Part shown: one piece after another, positions 32,316-42,290 of the stretch
How the letters are laid out: each line of letters begins with the position of its first letter
How positions within the stretch are numbered: position 1 is the first letter of the stretch
Origin: Bimastos eiseni
Taxonomy: Eukaryota > Annelida > Clitellata > Crassiclitellata > Lumbricidae
DNA: 64,000 nt
NCBI GenBank assembly: GCA_959347315.1
Contig: OY365809.1
Location: 41,060,790 to 41,124,789, forward strand
Reading direction: 5' to 3'
Program-made: the position numbers and the translations under genes
Notes under the pieces: model-generated
The model's database searches: none
What the model saw: the letters and a program-made list of their open reading frames with translations, nothing else
What the model was told of the DNA's origin: nothing

Positions 32316-32576
32316 TGCAAGTCTGTTTCTCGTTGTTGCATGTAATGAAATCTTTCACTATGGGAACCACTCCGAACTGGTTTACCAAGCATCCAGGCTG
32401 GCTGCGTCCTCCATTGGGGTAGAAATCAATGTGTCCAACGACCTTCAGCATTCCAGCACCGATCGTTGGGACTATTTCACCATTTGTGTGAATGACATCG
32501 ACCAGATCAGCACAAGAGGGATTCAACCCAACCGACCAATCATAGTCCTTAAACAGAGGACCAGCTGGATCCAGCC
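32316..32576 (-). CDS. Lipase-like gene A, exon 4 (Asp block; Asn at the catalytic His position)
   Basis: On the minus strand the acceptor TTCCTTTTCAG and donor TGCA|GTAAGAA give a 261-bp exon that joins in phase with exon 3 (T-G-L-D-P). It encodes GLDPAGPLF with the acid of the catalytic triad, then ADLVDVIHTNG, GHIDFYPNGG, QPGC, and finally DFITCNNEKQTC. In human pancreatic lipase the last block reads CNH, with the catalytic His263; here it reads CNN, so the general base appears lost. Both cysteines of the disulphide around this loop are kept. If an undetected downstream exon supplied the His block instead, this reading would change. Secreted protein; lipid or ester hydrolysis is doubtful. 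Confidence 0.8.
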
Positions 32577-32861
32577 CTGAAAAGGAAAACAACTCATTGA
32601 ATTTAAGGGAATGATTCCAGGAACTGAATTTTTATGCATCGTCAGTCAAACAGCTGTGCAGTTGAAATACCACGGGCAGCCGGGCTCAGGTCCTTACTGC
32701 TGCATATATAACCAATGACACTATTACTGCATGAGTTTAGTTGGTCTAATCCACCTATCCATCTAGGTCTAAATAATTGATATTTAACTAAATTATAACA
32801 CTTGTAATAACATCGACTTGACTTCTTATTCCATCATTACACTGGCCGTGTACCACCAGTG

Positions 32862-32951
32862 TATTATTATTATTATTGTTATTATTATTATAAATATTAT
32901 TATTATTATCATTATTATTATTATTGTTAGTAGTATTATTATTAGTATTAT
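32862..32951. repeat. (AAT)n tail of the non-LTR element
   Basis: An ATT array on the plus strand, directly after the 3' end of the minus-strand element; trinucleotide tails are common in non-LTR retrotransposons. Confidence 0.8.
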
Positions 32952-35892
32952 TTGGTTAAACTACAGCTGCACAAAAGAGCCTCTGAAGGCAACTGCGTTG
33001 AAGCGCTGGATGCACACTGACAATCGTTGGAACAAGTAGCTTGTCTCTCTAGGATCTCTGGTGACATGTGTCAAAAGGCGACCCAAGTCTTTGATGAAGT
33101 CTATTCCTTCGTTGTTGACTGGGCCCATGGTCTCAAAGCCCAATGGAATGAAGAGATAGCTGACAGCGAGCTGGCTGTACTTGATGGTTTTCCTGGTGGT
33201 AGCCACCTCCGCTGCAGCCCCCACCGAAGATGACGTCGCTTGGAGATATGATAAAGCCACGGTGTCAATCACTGTCGCATCCCATATCAGGTTCCGTCCT
33301 CTTCGCCAAGGGATCAGCGTCAGACCATCAGGGCGTTTTCCGTCCGATCTGGAGAGTCCCGGAGGTTCCTTAATGTTTGGGAAACCAGCGCGTGTGAGGC
33401 TACGACTGATTATGTCGTTTAATGCTGCGAACCGCCCTGGTCCAAGACCACAAGAAAGCCCGTGTGCTCCTTCCGCATTGACTCGTGACCCGCATGGGCA
33501 TACGTGTGGCTCACAAATGCGTGCCCCAGACGGAGACCCACCGCTATTCTGACAGCTTCGTCATCTAGCCGAAGTCCACATGAAGTGGTTGGTAGGGCAA
33601 AGAGCCAGTCTCCGGCATGCGGTGCTGCGGCTGCCTTGAATCGCGCCTGATGGTATGGGTCGGTTTGGGCACTGCTCAGCTCGGCAGCTGCCTTCTGCAG
33701 TAGCGGCTTGTCCCAGCTTGATTGCTTGTGTGCTGCATCATTGACCGGACCATCATTTGGCTCTCGGTGCACCACAGATGTTCCATCTTCTCAAGCAGTC
33801 CGTCGACGTTGGACCAGGTGCTGCCTAACATAAAGGACTGCAGTGGTCGGGTGCTCGCAGCGGAAGCCAAAAAGGCGGGAAGCGCCAGCGAGGTGACTCG
33901 ACGAATTCCTAATCCTCCCATCTTTACTGGTAATGATGCTTGAAGTCATTGGTCGTTCGATAGGGTGATGTTGAGAACTGCCTCTAAACCGCTTCGAAGA
34001 AGGTCGTCGAATTTGTGTAGCAAAGAGTGACCCGTGCATGGGCTGCATCTTAATGTATATATCAGTTTCTGGGAACTGAGCGAATATCTGAGGAGCACCA
34101 TAGCGTCGTGTTTGGCTACAGACTCTAGTCTGGTAACTGCTAAGGCCAGTTCCTTGCATCTGCCCTCCAGACATGTCGTCAAGGCCTCGCTGGTGGACAA
34201 TGGGGCGCCCAGCAAACAGGCTCTTTCCGGCGAAATTGACGTATAGTGCTTGAAGACATGGTCGGAAACTAGTCTGTCTTGGTGATGGATGATCTTGCAT
34301 TTGTCTTGGTTGAGTCGAAGCCCTAGTTCCTCTCCTCGCAGTTCCAGCATTCTCACATCTTCCGCCACCGTCGCTTCCTCTCCTCCCAGGGTTAGATCAT
34401 CCATGTAGCTCAGTACCAATGGTGACGACATCTCCTGTAAGATTGGCTGCAATGGAAGGCAAAAGAGCAAAGGGCCAAGCGGATCTCCCTGTTGAGGTCC
34501 AACCTGTGACGAAATGGTATGCTGACCAAACCGAAGCTCTGAGGTTTCCGCGTATGCTAGGTGACAGAATGGAGCTAGTTCCGGCAGGACCTCATCTATC
34601 GAAGACAGCATTCTGTCTTTGTAGAGACTGTTGAAGGCATTCTTGAAGTCTAGTTTCACAAGGATTGACCCTGTCGGCAATGCTTCCAGGAAGCGCCTCG
34701 CCGCATGGACCGCTGCCTCTCCTCCCCCCGGAATGCCAACCCCAACCTGTCTCGGTGCGAGGTATGCCGTTGCCTTTGGAACCGCGAAGGTGCACGCACA
34801 TTTGGATGCGAGCCTGCGCCAGTAATAGCCGATTACAATCGGGCGTAGGCCTCCGGAATCCTTGCGAAGTGCCATTAGAGTGCCTCCAAAGAGTATCGGT
34901 CTAATCTGTTCAGGGCATTCGCCTGTCAGAAGGAGGTTGACTAGTCCGGTGACGGATGAGATCAGTTCCGATTCAATTTCTGCGCAATTCACCAGGTCCA
35001 CCAGATGCTGTGGTCGAAGACCATCTGGTCCCCCTGAAGAACCTGACGGGAAGGAGCGGATTCGTGCGAGGACCTGCCTTTCTGTGGCTTGGAAGGGTGT
35101 CACTTTAAGTTTCTCAGTACTAATTGGGCGGTCGGGCGGATTCTGAGGATGTTTTGAGCGTAGTTCCTCCAAGGTTACAGAGTCTGCATTGGCAGGCCTG
35201 TCGGTCGAGGTTAGGATTCTGACGGCTGCTCTGATATTGCCATCCTCTAATTTCGAAGCAACTGCTGCGGCCAACTCCTGGACTTCGCCTGCTCTAGATC
35301 TTACACTGTGGTTGTTGGTTCTTGGGATATCGGAGAAGATTTCGTCCCTCTTAAGCTGCCAAGACGTGTGAAAGTCTTCCACCCGCTTCTCGATCGTTGT
35401 TGATAGATTGTGGCGTTTACCTTCTTTTCTTGGTTGTTCTAAAATTGTCGCGCCAAAAGTCAAAAGCATCTGCCATGTGGTCGGATTTCCGACGTCGTTC
35501 AGTATTTTGTTGATGATGGTAGTGAGAAGTCTTCCGGTTTGTGGTCTGGCGGCTTTGGGAATGCGTTTCAACAAACTGTTTGGTCGGGATGGGTGGGAAA
35601 TTCTGCAGACTTGAGGAGCGATGATGTTCTCCGATTGACCGTTTGTCCGAGTGTCTGATGTGATCGGTTGGTCAGTGTTCGGCGTACTGAAGTTACTGTA
35701 GTCCACGCCTTGGTTGTCAGTGTGACCGCAGTTCGTCGTTAGAGGGGGCTTATGTGAACCCGGACATGGTTGTTTTCGAGGGCCGTGTTGATGGACCTTT
35801 CCATCTTTGTTATGTAACTGTCTCTCAACCCTACACACGCTGCAGACACCTTTTGCCTTTTGTGAGGGTCGTAGTGATATTGTGGTATCCAT
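32952..35892 (-). pseudogene. Non-LTR retrotransposon with RT and C-terminal nuclease-like domain, decayed
   Basis: Translation from ATG 35892 gives an open frame of 648 codons. An N-terminal Cys/His cluster (CSVC, HGPR, CPGS; residues 17-46) is followed by reverse transcriptase motifs: SSGGPDGLRPQHL (285-297), LVKLDFKNAF (411-420), GPQQGDPLGPLLF (465-477) and the catalytic SYMDDL (495-500). A TGA at 33946-33948 lies where TGG is likely, because the same frame continues LQASLPVKMGGLGIRRV. Further down at least two frame changes occur, then GKRPDGLTLIPW and LIWDATVID, which resemble the PD-(D/E)XK core of the endonuclease in R2/NeSL/CRE-type elements. It ends in an AAT tail. The 5' end lies between 35893 and about 36037. 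Confidence 0.8.
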
Positions 35893-36037
35893 TCGGAAAC
35901 AGAATCATTCAGTTTTTAAATTCATCCAGAAATAAATGTTTGAAAATAAACAGTAGGTTGAGATAAATGTTAAATATTGCGTTCAAATCTCTAAATAAAT
36001 AATTTGAATGATTTTCATTTGAAATGCGAAATCCTAC

Positions 36038-36266
36038 CAGTTATTCTTCCAAACTGTCCTTGCTGACCAGCCTGACCGCAGGCATGCCCTCCTAAGCTCG
36101 CTCCAATGCAGTACATTAAAGCCTTTGACGATTTTCCTTTGCTGATCGTGTTATTTGAGACAAGTGCAATTTCTCCGCCTACGGTTCTCGTGTTTGATGC
36201 CGACAGATCGTACAAGCTATGTTCAAATGCACCCCTCCACGTGACTAAGATCACGTTGAAATCTCC
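36038..36266 (-). CDS. Lipase-like gene A, exon 3 (nucleophile elbow GASLG)
   Basis: Bounded by acceptor CGCACAG and donor ACTG|GTAGGA on the minus strand, phase 0 in and 1 out. It encodes GDFNVILVTWRGAF (the strand entering the core), a helix with NTRTVGGEIAL, and the nucleophile elbow CIGASLGGHACG, followed by GRITG, which leads into the Asp block of exon 4. The G-x-S-x-G motif is intact, with Ala where pancreatic lipases have His before the Ser. The non-LTR element begins within about 145 bp of the donor. Confidence 0.85.
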
Positions 36267-36358
36267 CTGTGCGAGGATAAAATTAATATAAGTTGAGATG
36301 CAAACTAAAGCTATTCATTAGCGTACGGACTAAGAAGATTTTGCTAGTGGTCAAATGA

Positions 36359-36393
36359 TGACGATGATGACGACGACAGCGATGATGATGATG

Positions 36394-36433
<40 letters not shown>

Positions 36434-36435
36434 AA
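36359..36435. repeat. (GAT)n-(AAT)n microsatellite
   Basis: Compound trinucleotide array in intron 2 of gene A. Confidence 0.9.
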
Positions 36436-36443
36436 AAAATAAT

Positions 36444-36745
36444 CAGAGGTGTAACAAGGTTTTGAAAAGTGGGAGGGGGGCATAATTTATAAAATATTGC
36501 GCGAAGCAAAAAGCAATTTTTTTGCTCCCCTAACTTTTTGAATGTTGACCCCTCAGAAATTTGAAAAATGGGGGGCCCAAATTATTTTAACAAAGGTAAT
36601 CTTAAAAAGCCATTGGATAAGCATGAAAAAGAACCGAGTTGGGGGCACATGGGGGCACAGAACACTAAAACTGGGGGCTTTGCCCCCCAGTTTTGAAACT
36701 GGGGGGGGGCCGGTGGCCCCTCCGCCCCCGCTTGTTACACCCCTG
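36444..36745. mobile_element. hAT-like non-autonomous element, 302 bp
   Basis: The left end CAGAGGTGTAACAAG and the inverted right end CAGGGGTGTAACAAG differ by one base. The flanking 8-mers AAAATAAT and ATAATAAT match at seven of eight positions, but lie in an AAT microsatellite, so the duplication is not decisive. No coding frame. Confidence 0.75.
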
Positions 36746-37796
36746 ATAATAATAATAATTGACGTTTTTATATTATTCTTAAATAATGTTCTGGTCCCTG
36801 GGGATCCTACGCACATGTACCTCGGGGCATAACATTTTAATTATAATAATTTTCTTAATAATAATAATTTGTCGATCTGGGAGGCCATTTCGCCTTTATC
36901 CCCAGGGTAGGTCTACTTTACAAGAGCGTTAACCAACACCAGTTCGATACAATAAATCCAAAGTTTGACTCAATTTTCGGCAACTTAGATTCGTTAGCAT
37001 TCATGAAATTTACCAGGCTGCGTTGTGCCCGCCTTATTTTAAAACCTTTTATTACACGAATAAAAATATGTATTTATCAGATAAACATATACAGATTCTG
37101 TATATGTACATGTACAATTGTACATATACAGTATATTATGGTCTCATATCAGGCGCAATTTAGGTAGTATTCGAAAGCATTCTGACAGCGTGACGGATCG
37201 GAAAAGGTCCTACTGTTGTTGCTGCTATTGCAATCTGCATTTAGGCAGACTTTGCTGAATACACTGACTTCTCTTACTCTGTCATTTGCTCATATTTCAG
37301 GCTTATTCGGGCTTCCTATTCAATAACGTGTACACAGCTCACAACCCTTTTCACTATGAGAAGTGCCTCTTTGGTGTCTTTACCTCTTTTAGTGTCTTTA
37401 CACGTAAAGGCGATTGCTAACGATCACCCACTCGCGGACACATTGTTGTGTTTTTTATTCGTTCTGCAACGTCCCATTGCAGGAGACGCATTAGGAGCTA
37501 AAACTCCTCTGTTTGAACTGACGCCTATTGAAAGGATGATTTGAACGGTAGGCCTACTACAAAAATGTTATGCCTATATAACATGCAATAAGTGAATACG
37601 TTACTGTTTGCACCCTAACAGTGCCAGTCCCAAGCCTTAATAAAAGAAGAGGCCGACGCTAATGATCTTTGTTATCACACAGTTTCGTGGCAAACTCCAC
37701 CACTCCAAGAGCTCAGACCACGTTTTTCTTGCTCTCCGCTGCAGTCCAAGGAGAACGCCGCCAGCAGAGTGGAATAGAGCTAAAGGTCACAATCAC

Positions 37797-37902
37797 CTGA
37801 TCCAGGGCGGCGTTTTTGATGTCGTCCATCCATGGATTCGAACGAAGTTGATTCCATCCATGAACAACAAACCACGTCAATACATTGTCTCTGAAGGAGG
37901 AC
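37797..37902 (-). CDS. Lipase-like gene A, exon 2 (HGW block)
   Basis: Acceptor GTTGTAG and donor ATCAG|GTGATT on the minus strand bound a 106-bp exon, exactly the size of exon 2 in gene B. It encodes SSFRDNVLTWFVVHGWNQ and then NPWMDDIKNAALDQ. The VVHGW block corresponds to the conserved strand-loop of pancreatic lipases (IHGF region) that helps to form the oxyanion hole. Phase is 2 in and 0 out. Confidence 0.8.
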
Positions 37903-38041
37903 CTACAACGCCATTACCGTACACGAAATATGCAACTAATTTTTAGTGTGGGTATAATCGTCAGGTACATGAGGGAAGGCCGTACTTGACAGACTTATAC
38001 ATGACAGCGACCCATCTTCACCATCACCACAACCACCACCG

Positions 38042-38110
38042 TTATCATGATCATGATCATCATCTTCATCTTCATCATTATCAGAATTATTATTATTATT
38101 ATTATTATTA
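38042..38110. repeat. (ATC)n-(ATT)n microsatellite
   Basis: Compound trinucleotide array in intron 1 of gene A. Confidence 0.9.
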
Positions 38111-38371
38111 GGAGGCTAGGACTCGTTATACTATGTACTTTTCCATGTTATCACAATGCAGAATTTTGTACTGGAATAGTGCGAAGAGTAAGTTATAGGC
38201 CTAAGTCATGTATTGCGCTGGCCTCATTTTCAAGGCTTTGGCTTCTCTGTCGCCCAAATATAATCGTCGAAGATCCGACGCCTCCTGACGCTTAAAAATG
38301 GATTCTGTCAGTTTCCATAGATCATACCTGAGTGGACAGGATTCTGACAATTAAGTGATCCAAATACTTAC

Positions 38372-38533
38372 GGTATCACATTCCTGGTAATACTCTGACC
38401 AGTATCACGATCCTGAATGGTGTATAATGTCATCTTGATCTCGATATCTTTGGGGCACTGAGGCAGAGGGCGATCATTGAATGGATAGTCATTGTTGTAG
38501 CATCGGAGACCTGGGCAGCATATTTCAGCAGCC
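38372..38533 (-). CDS. Lipase-like gene A, exon 1 of those found (N-terminal cysteine block)
   Basis: The acceptor TTTGTCACAG and the perfect donor ACC|GTAAGTAT on the minus strand give 162 bp. The exon encodes AAEICCPGLRCYNND, then PFNDRPLPQCP and IKMTLYTIQD, matching the start of mature pancreatic-lipase-family proteins (E-V-C-Y...L-G-C-F...P...L-P.S-P). Its counterpart in gene B is 165 bp with the same start phase and end phase. A signal-peptide exon should lie to the right. Confidence 0.8.
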
Positions 38534-39014
38534 CTGTGACAAAATGACAAACTCAACATTCACTTCTTTAGTTATCGCCCAACACGATGCTCTATTATTG
38601 CACCGTGATAAAAATATCTTTAGGATGCAAACTTGATGATGGACACAGAAGGATCTGTTGCTTTATAAAATCATATAAATGCAATTATTGTATTATGCTA
38701 AACGACGTTACATCCTCTGTGAGAGTGGCTTATAAATCAAAGGCGAGCAGTCCATAGAGAGACTATATGTATATCATACATATAGTCAAACCAATCGCAT
38801 AAACCTGTACAAAATCAATTAACATATCACGAAAAAACTAATACAGAATTGGGTGTGTACACAGCTGTTGTCAAAATAATGATTGGGCCACAGAAATATT
38901 GACCTAAATAAAATAAATCACCGTTTGAGTATTCGGAATCACATGAAACCATGCACGTGCCAGACAGCAGACGAACGATTTAATCGAACGAGTACTCTCA
39001 CACAACATACATCG

Positions 39015-39205
39015 AAGAACGGACAAAAACCCCGGACAAAACCCCCGGACAAACCCCCTGAACAAACCCCCTGAACAAACCCCCTGAACAAACCCCCTGA
39101 ACAAACCCCCTGAACAAACCCCCCGGACAAACCCCCTGAACAAACCCCCTGAACAAATCCTCTGAACAAACCCGCCGGACAGAACCCCCAAATAAGGGCA
39201 AACCC
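39015..39205. repeat. 13-bp minisatellite CTGAACAAACCCC
   Basis: About a dozen tandem units, alternating CTGAACAAACCCC and CCGGACAAACCCC. The unit resembles the arm unit of the foldback element at 44707 (CGGACAATAATCCCC). All reverse frames read repeated FRGFVQGVCSGG, which is only the repeat translated. Confidence 0.9.
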
Positions 39206-39828
39206 CCCTAAGAATAAAATGTGTTTACTTTTACAAAACCTTCGTCTAATGCGAATGGGTTTAATGCGACTGCCGGTTTGAGATCTTCTTATAGCTCTAT
39301 CTATGAAATTTCACTTGGACAGTAAGCCTAACTTCCCGCTTATATGTGGTCACTCAGGAATGGTCGTCCACTAGTTAAATAGCAAATATGAAGGTTTAAG
39401 CGAAACATATAAGCCTACGTCTCTATAGTTCCTTGGTCTTTTTGATGTTAGTATCTCATATGTACGCTGTAAGTAATTCATAAGCCCTTTCTCTTAGTCA
39501 ATTGGTCTACAACGTTATGCTTTTCTCTTTGGTATATTTGATTTGCAGGTATGATATAGGTTTTGCGCTTCAAATATCGGCAGGCACATCATTTGTAATT
39601 CAGTACTGGTGAGTGGCGACACAACCTCCTTGAAAATCTGCATATACCCAGTGACGGTGTTGTGGCATGGCGAGATCAGGTCACCATCACAATAAAACTG
39701 GACCCAGTGCCATGTGGGCATCTCGGGAGAGGAGCAGGGATAGGAGAAGGAAAATGCTGATGTTAAACCGCTACTTCGTCTCTGATTATAACAGCAGAGC
39801 CAGTCCCTAGCCTGGAAATAGGAAGAGG

Positions 39829-39883
39829 TATATATATATATATATTTATATTATATATATATATATCTATTATATATATATAC
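39829..39883. repeat. (AT)n microsatellite
   Basis: Interrupted AT array. Confidence 0.9.
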
Positions 39884-40045
39884 ATGGATGTGTGCGAACG
39901 ATTTTTGATATAAAACTCTTGTTAAGCTCAGCGCACGCACGTATAATACATAATAATATTATATGCATGCGTTCACCGAAAACACTTTTACGGTATCGAT
40001 CCTCTCAGATGTTTATCAATGCATTCGATATTCATTCATTCATTC

Positions 40046-40560
40046 ATTACGAAGATTTATGTAGCGCCCCTTAAAGGCTAATACTCAGGAGCGCTCCCAA
40101 CCTCGTCACGGCTATAAAGAACAGTTTTAAGGCGAGTATAAAAGGTGTCTGAGTAGACCAAAAAAGCTGCACGTGCTGTAATATGCCAAGAAAATTTCTG
40201 GCGACTGCAACGCCCTCTGTTGGCAACAGCGGTCGTTGAACTCTGAATCCATCCATCCTTAACAACAACCGCAACGTCAACGGGAGCGTGTTCCACAGCG
40301 AGGGGTCAACCAGTGCAACCACGAGAACGCACGATTCTGTTTAGTAGTTGTATGGGCAAATGGGACAAAGTGCATGCCTCGCTCAGTAGAGCGGAGAGAG
40401 CGGATACCCAGAGCAAAGTAAACTCAAAGTAGAGCAACAGAGTTCGCGAAGGTAGGCAGACGCGAGACCTAGCAAGGACCGCCATAACAAAGACGTGATA
40501 CGGTACGAGATTTGCTGTTGGACTATGTGTAAGACCAATTTGATTCGTCACAAAGCAGAC
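40046..40560 (+). repeat. Dispersed repeat Z (AGCGCC type), copy 1
   Basis: Begins with TGTAGCGCCCCTTAAAGGC followed by TACTCAGGAGCGCTC and contains GTGTTCCACAGCGAGGGGTC. Copies of the start occur at 41920, 58664 and 59868. The pair AGCGCC...GGCGCT can form a short hairpin. No coding frame; likely a SINE or small DNA element. Confidence 0.7.
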
Positions 40561-40658
40561 CACATAATATTATGACTATTTATAAATGATAATGTATATA
40601 TATTTATATCTATGTTTATGATTCCATACAAGACCAAGTAAAGCGGCCTCGCATGGGT

Positions 40659-40673
40659 ATATATATATGTTTA

Positions 40674-40710
<37 letters not shown>
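40659..40710. repeat. (AT)n microsatellite
   Basis: AT dinucleotide array. Confidence 0.9.
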
Positions 40711-40714
<4 letters not shown>

Positions 40715-41264
40715 TCAAATCAGAATCAAGATTCTTGTTATATCTTTCCAAAGTACATGCTCAGTAAACAGAGAATTGACGTCATGGATAACAAATGAGA
40801 ACACATAGGAAGCCCAGAAGGGTTAAATGATCCACTTTAAGAGGGCCATCCAAGTTGCATCTTAATTTAAAGGCAGCAGTGAGACACAGCTTATGGAGGC
40901 AAAATAAATTCTAAATATTCAACTGTTCTTAGAGAATGCTCAAATAAGAACTTAACTAACCATTAACTAACGTGGTCGGCGGACAATGGTTGGCTGATTC
41001 AGGAGTAAACCATTATTATTAACAACTCAGATCAAATAGGTAATATTGTACTGATTTAAAAATAATTTAAGGCTTTGCGATTGCCCAATTTCTACTGGTA
41101 TTCCATTCCAAGTAGATGGTCAAATAGACCTTTCTAAGGTTTTGCCCATAGGCACATAGAATCCCTCAAGGACTAGAACATTATTCAAGAAAGATATAAA
41201 GCACGTCTGGAGCGGCACCTGTTCGTTGTTGAGGTCCATTGTTGCAAATGTACTACGAAATGCA

Positions 41265-41715
41265 ATCGCAACTTCCCGGCGGGATCAGCCGGTGGGCCAG
41301 ACGGCCTACGCCCCGAGCTCGGAGTAGCAGACCTCGCCTCCAGAATGCATGATTCCCAGAATCAGGCACGTCTTAGAGCACTGGCAGCAGTCTCAGATAC
41401 AATGGCAACGTCGTATCTGCCAGAAACGTCACAAAGAGAGGGCGATGCGGCCGAGAGGGCGGCGAACCTCAAAACTCAGAAATACGCCGAGTTAGCCTCC
41501 ACTTACGTCTTCACACCGGTGGCATTCGAAACCTTTGGCCCCATCAATTCCGAAGACCAAAGCTTCCTTTCAGAACTGGGATACAGACTGAGCGCCGTCA
41601 CTGGGGAGCAGTGACTTTCCTCTACCAGCGCATCACGATGATTATTCAACGCTACAACGCAGTTGCTTTCAAGGGAACTTTCGCTGCTCAGGAGTCCAAC
41701 GAGCAGGGCTACTCC
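41265..41715 (+). mobile_element. Internally deleted non-LTR element related to that at 32952-35892
   Basis: The frame reads FPAGSAGGPDGLRPELG, matching the RT start block of the 33-36 kb element, and then passes directly to its C-terminal end: KTQKYAELASTYVFTPVAFE, FGPINSEDQSFLSELGYRL and, after a TGA at about 41612, FLYQRITMIIQRYNAVAFKG. The catalytic RT and the nuclease core are missing, so about 700 codons were removed by one deletion. A TAA-rich tract follows at 41749-41765, as at the 3' end of the other copy. Confidence 0.8.
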
Positions 41716-41864
41716 GGACGACATCACCATTAATTATCACTGAAGACCATAATAATAATAATAACGATTATTATGATCTTATTAAGTAGCAAAAAAATTA
41801 TTATTACTAACCCTCTAATTCTTAATCTTTCTAGGCAACAGCGCGTCGTATATGCAACAGTTTC

Positions 41865-41867
<3 letters not shown>

Positions 41868-41900
<33 letters not shown>
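41868..41900. repeat. (ATT)n microsatellite
   Basis: Trinucleotide array just before repeat Z copy 2. Confidence 0.9.
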
Positions 41901-41902
<2 letters not shown>

Positions 41903-41911
41903 ATTACAGCA

Positions 41912-42290
41912 GTTTTATATAGCGCCCCTTCAAGACCTTCTACTCAGAAGCGCTCCCAGCCCAACCACGGTCAAACATAACAGTCTTCAGGTAAGAGAAG
42001 AATATGGCAGATTTTTGGCGTGAGACTCAGTGCCACTGGAAGGCCATTCCAGGTCCCGGACCAGCCAGTGAGAAAGCACGACGCTGTCGAATTGCAGTCC
42101 GCGGGGACAAGTAACTGCGCTTGCGAAACAGAGTGTAATAAGCCACGGCGTGGGACAATTACAGTGGGGCAGCAAAGTTCAATTAGGTAAAGGGCGCCAG
42201 GCCTTCAATGCAGTATCTGACCAGCGCAGAGACTCTATTATAGGCAATGCGCTGCAAACGGATATTGCTAAATGAGATCTTCCTATTATT
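41912..42290 (+). repeat. Dispersed repeat Z, copy 2
   Basis: Starts ATATAGCGCCCCTTCAAGAC and TACTCAGAAGCGCTCCCAGC, with later CTGGAAGGCCATTCCAGGTC and a body diverged from copy 1. Confidence 0.7.

Larger units (their letters stand above)
32316..38533 (-). other. Lipase-like gene A, span of the four exons found
   Basis: Exons in transcript order: 38372-38533, 37797-37902, 36038-36266, 32316-32576. All junction phases agree (2, 0, 1). The exon that would carry the signal peptide (right of 38533) and those after the fourth exon (left of 32316; a complete family member has a C-terminal PLAT domain) were not found. The 3.5-kb third intron contains a non-LTR element in sense orientation; the second intron contains a hAT-like element. 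Confidence 0.7.
38534..40045. other. Upstream region of gene A; no exon identified
   Basis: Contains a GC-rich minisatellite and an AT microsatellite. A minus-strand open frame near 39540-39720 (starting MPTWHWVQFYCDGD) follows an AG and looks weakly coding, but no family is recognised and its link to either lipase-like gene is unknown. Confidence 0.35.

Noticed and set aside
33027..33552. Plus-strand open frames in the 33 kb region.
   Set aside because: They are shadows of the minus-strand nuclease-like end of the non-LTR element, whose residues are recognisable.
37662..37946. A plus-strand frame of 94 codons.
   Set aside because: It is antisense to exon 2 of lipase-like gene A, which is supported by phase and by identical exon length in gene B.
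39015..39205. Regular 13-bp repeats that might look like a CRISPR array or a FVQGVCSGG-repeat protein.
   Set aside because: The units are contiguous without spacers, and all reverse frames are open only because of the repeat; it is a minisatellite.
40071..40563. Minus-strand frames beginning MVALVDPSLWNTLPLTLRL and MVCFVTNQIG.
   Set aside because: They fall inside dispersed repeat Z, whose other copies do not keep the frame.
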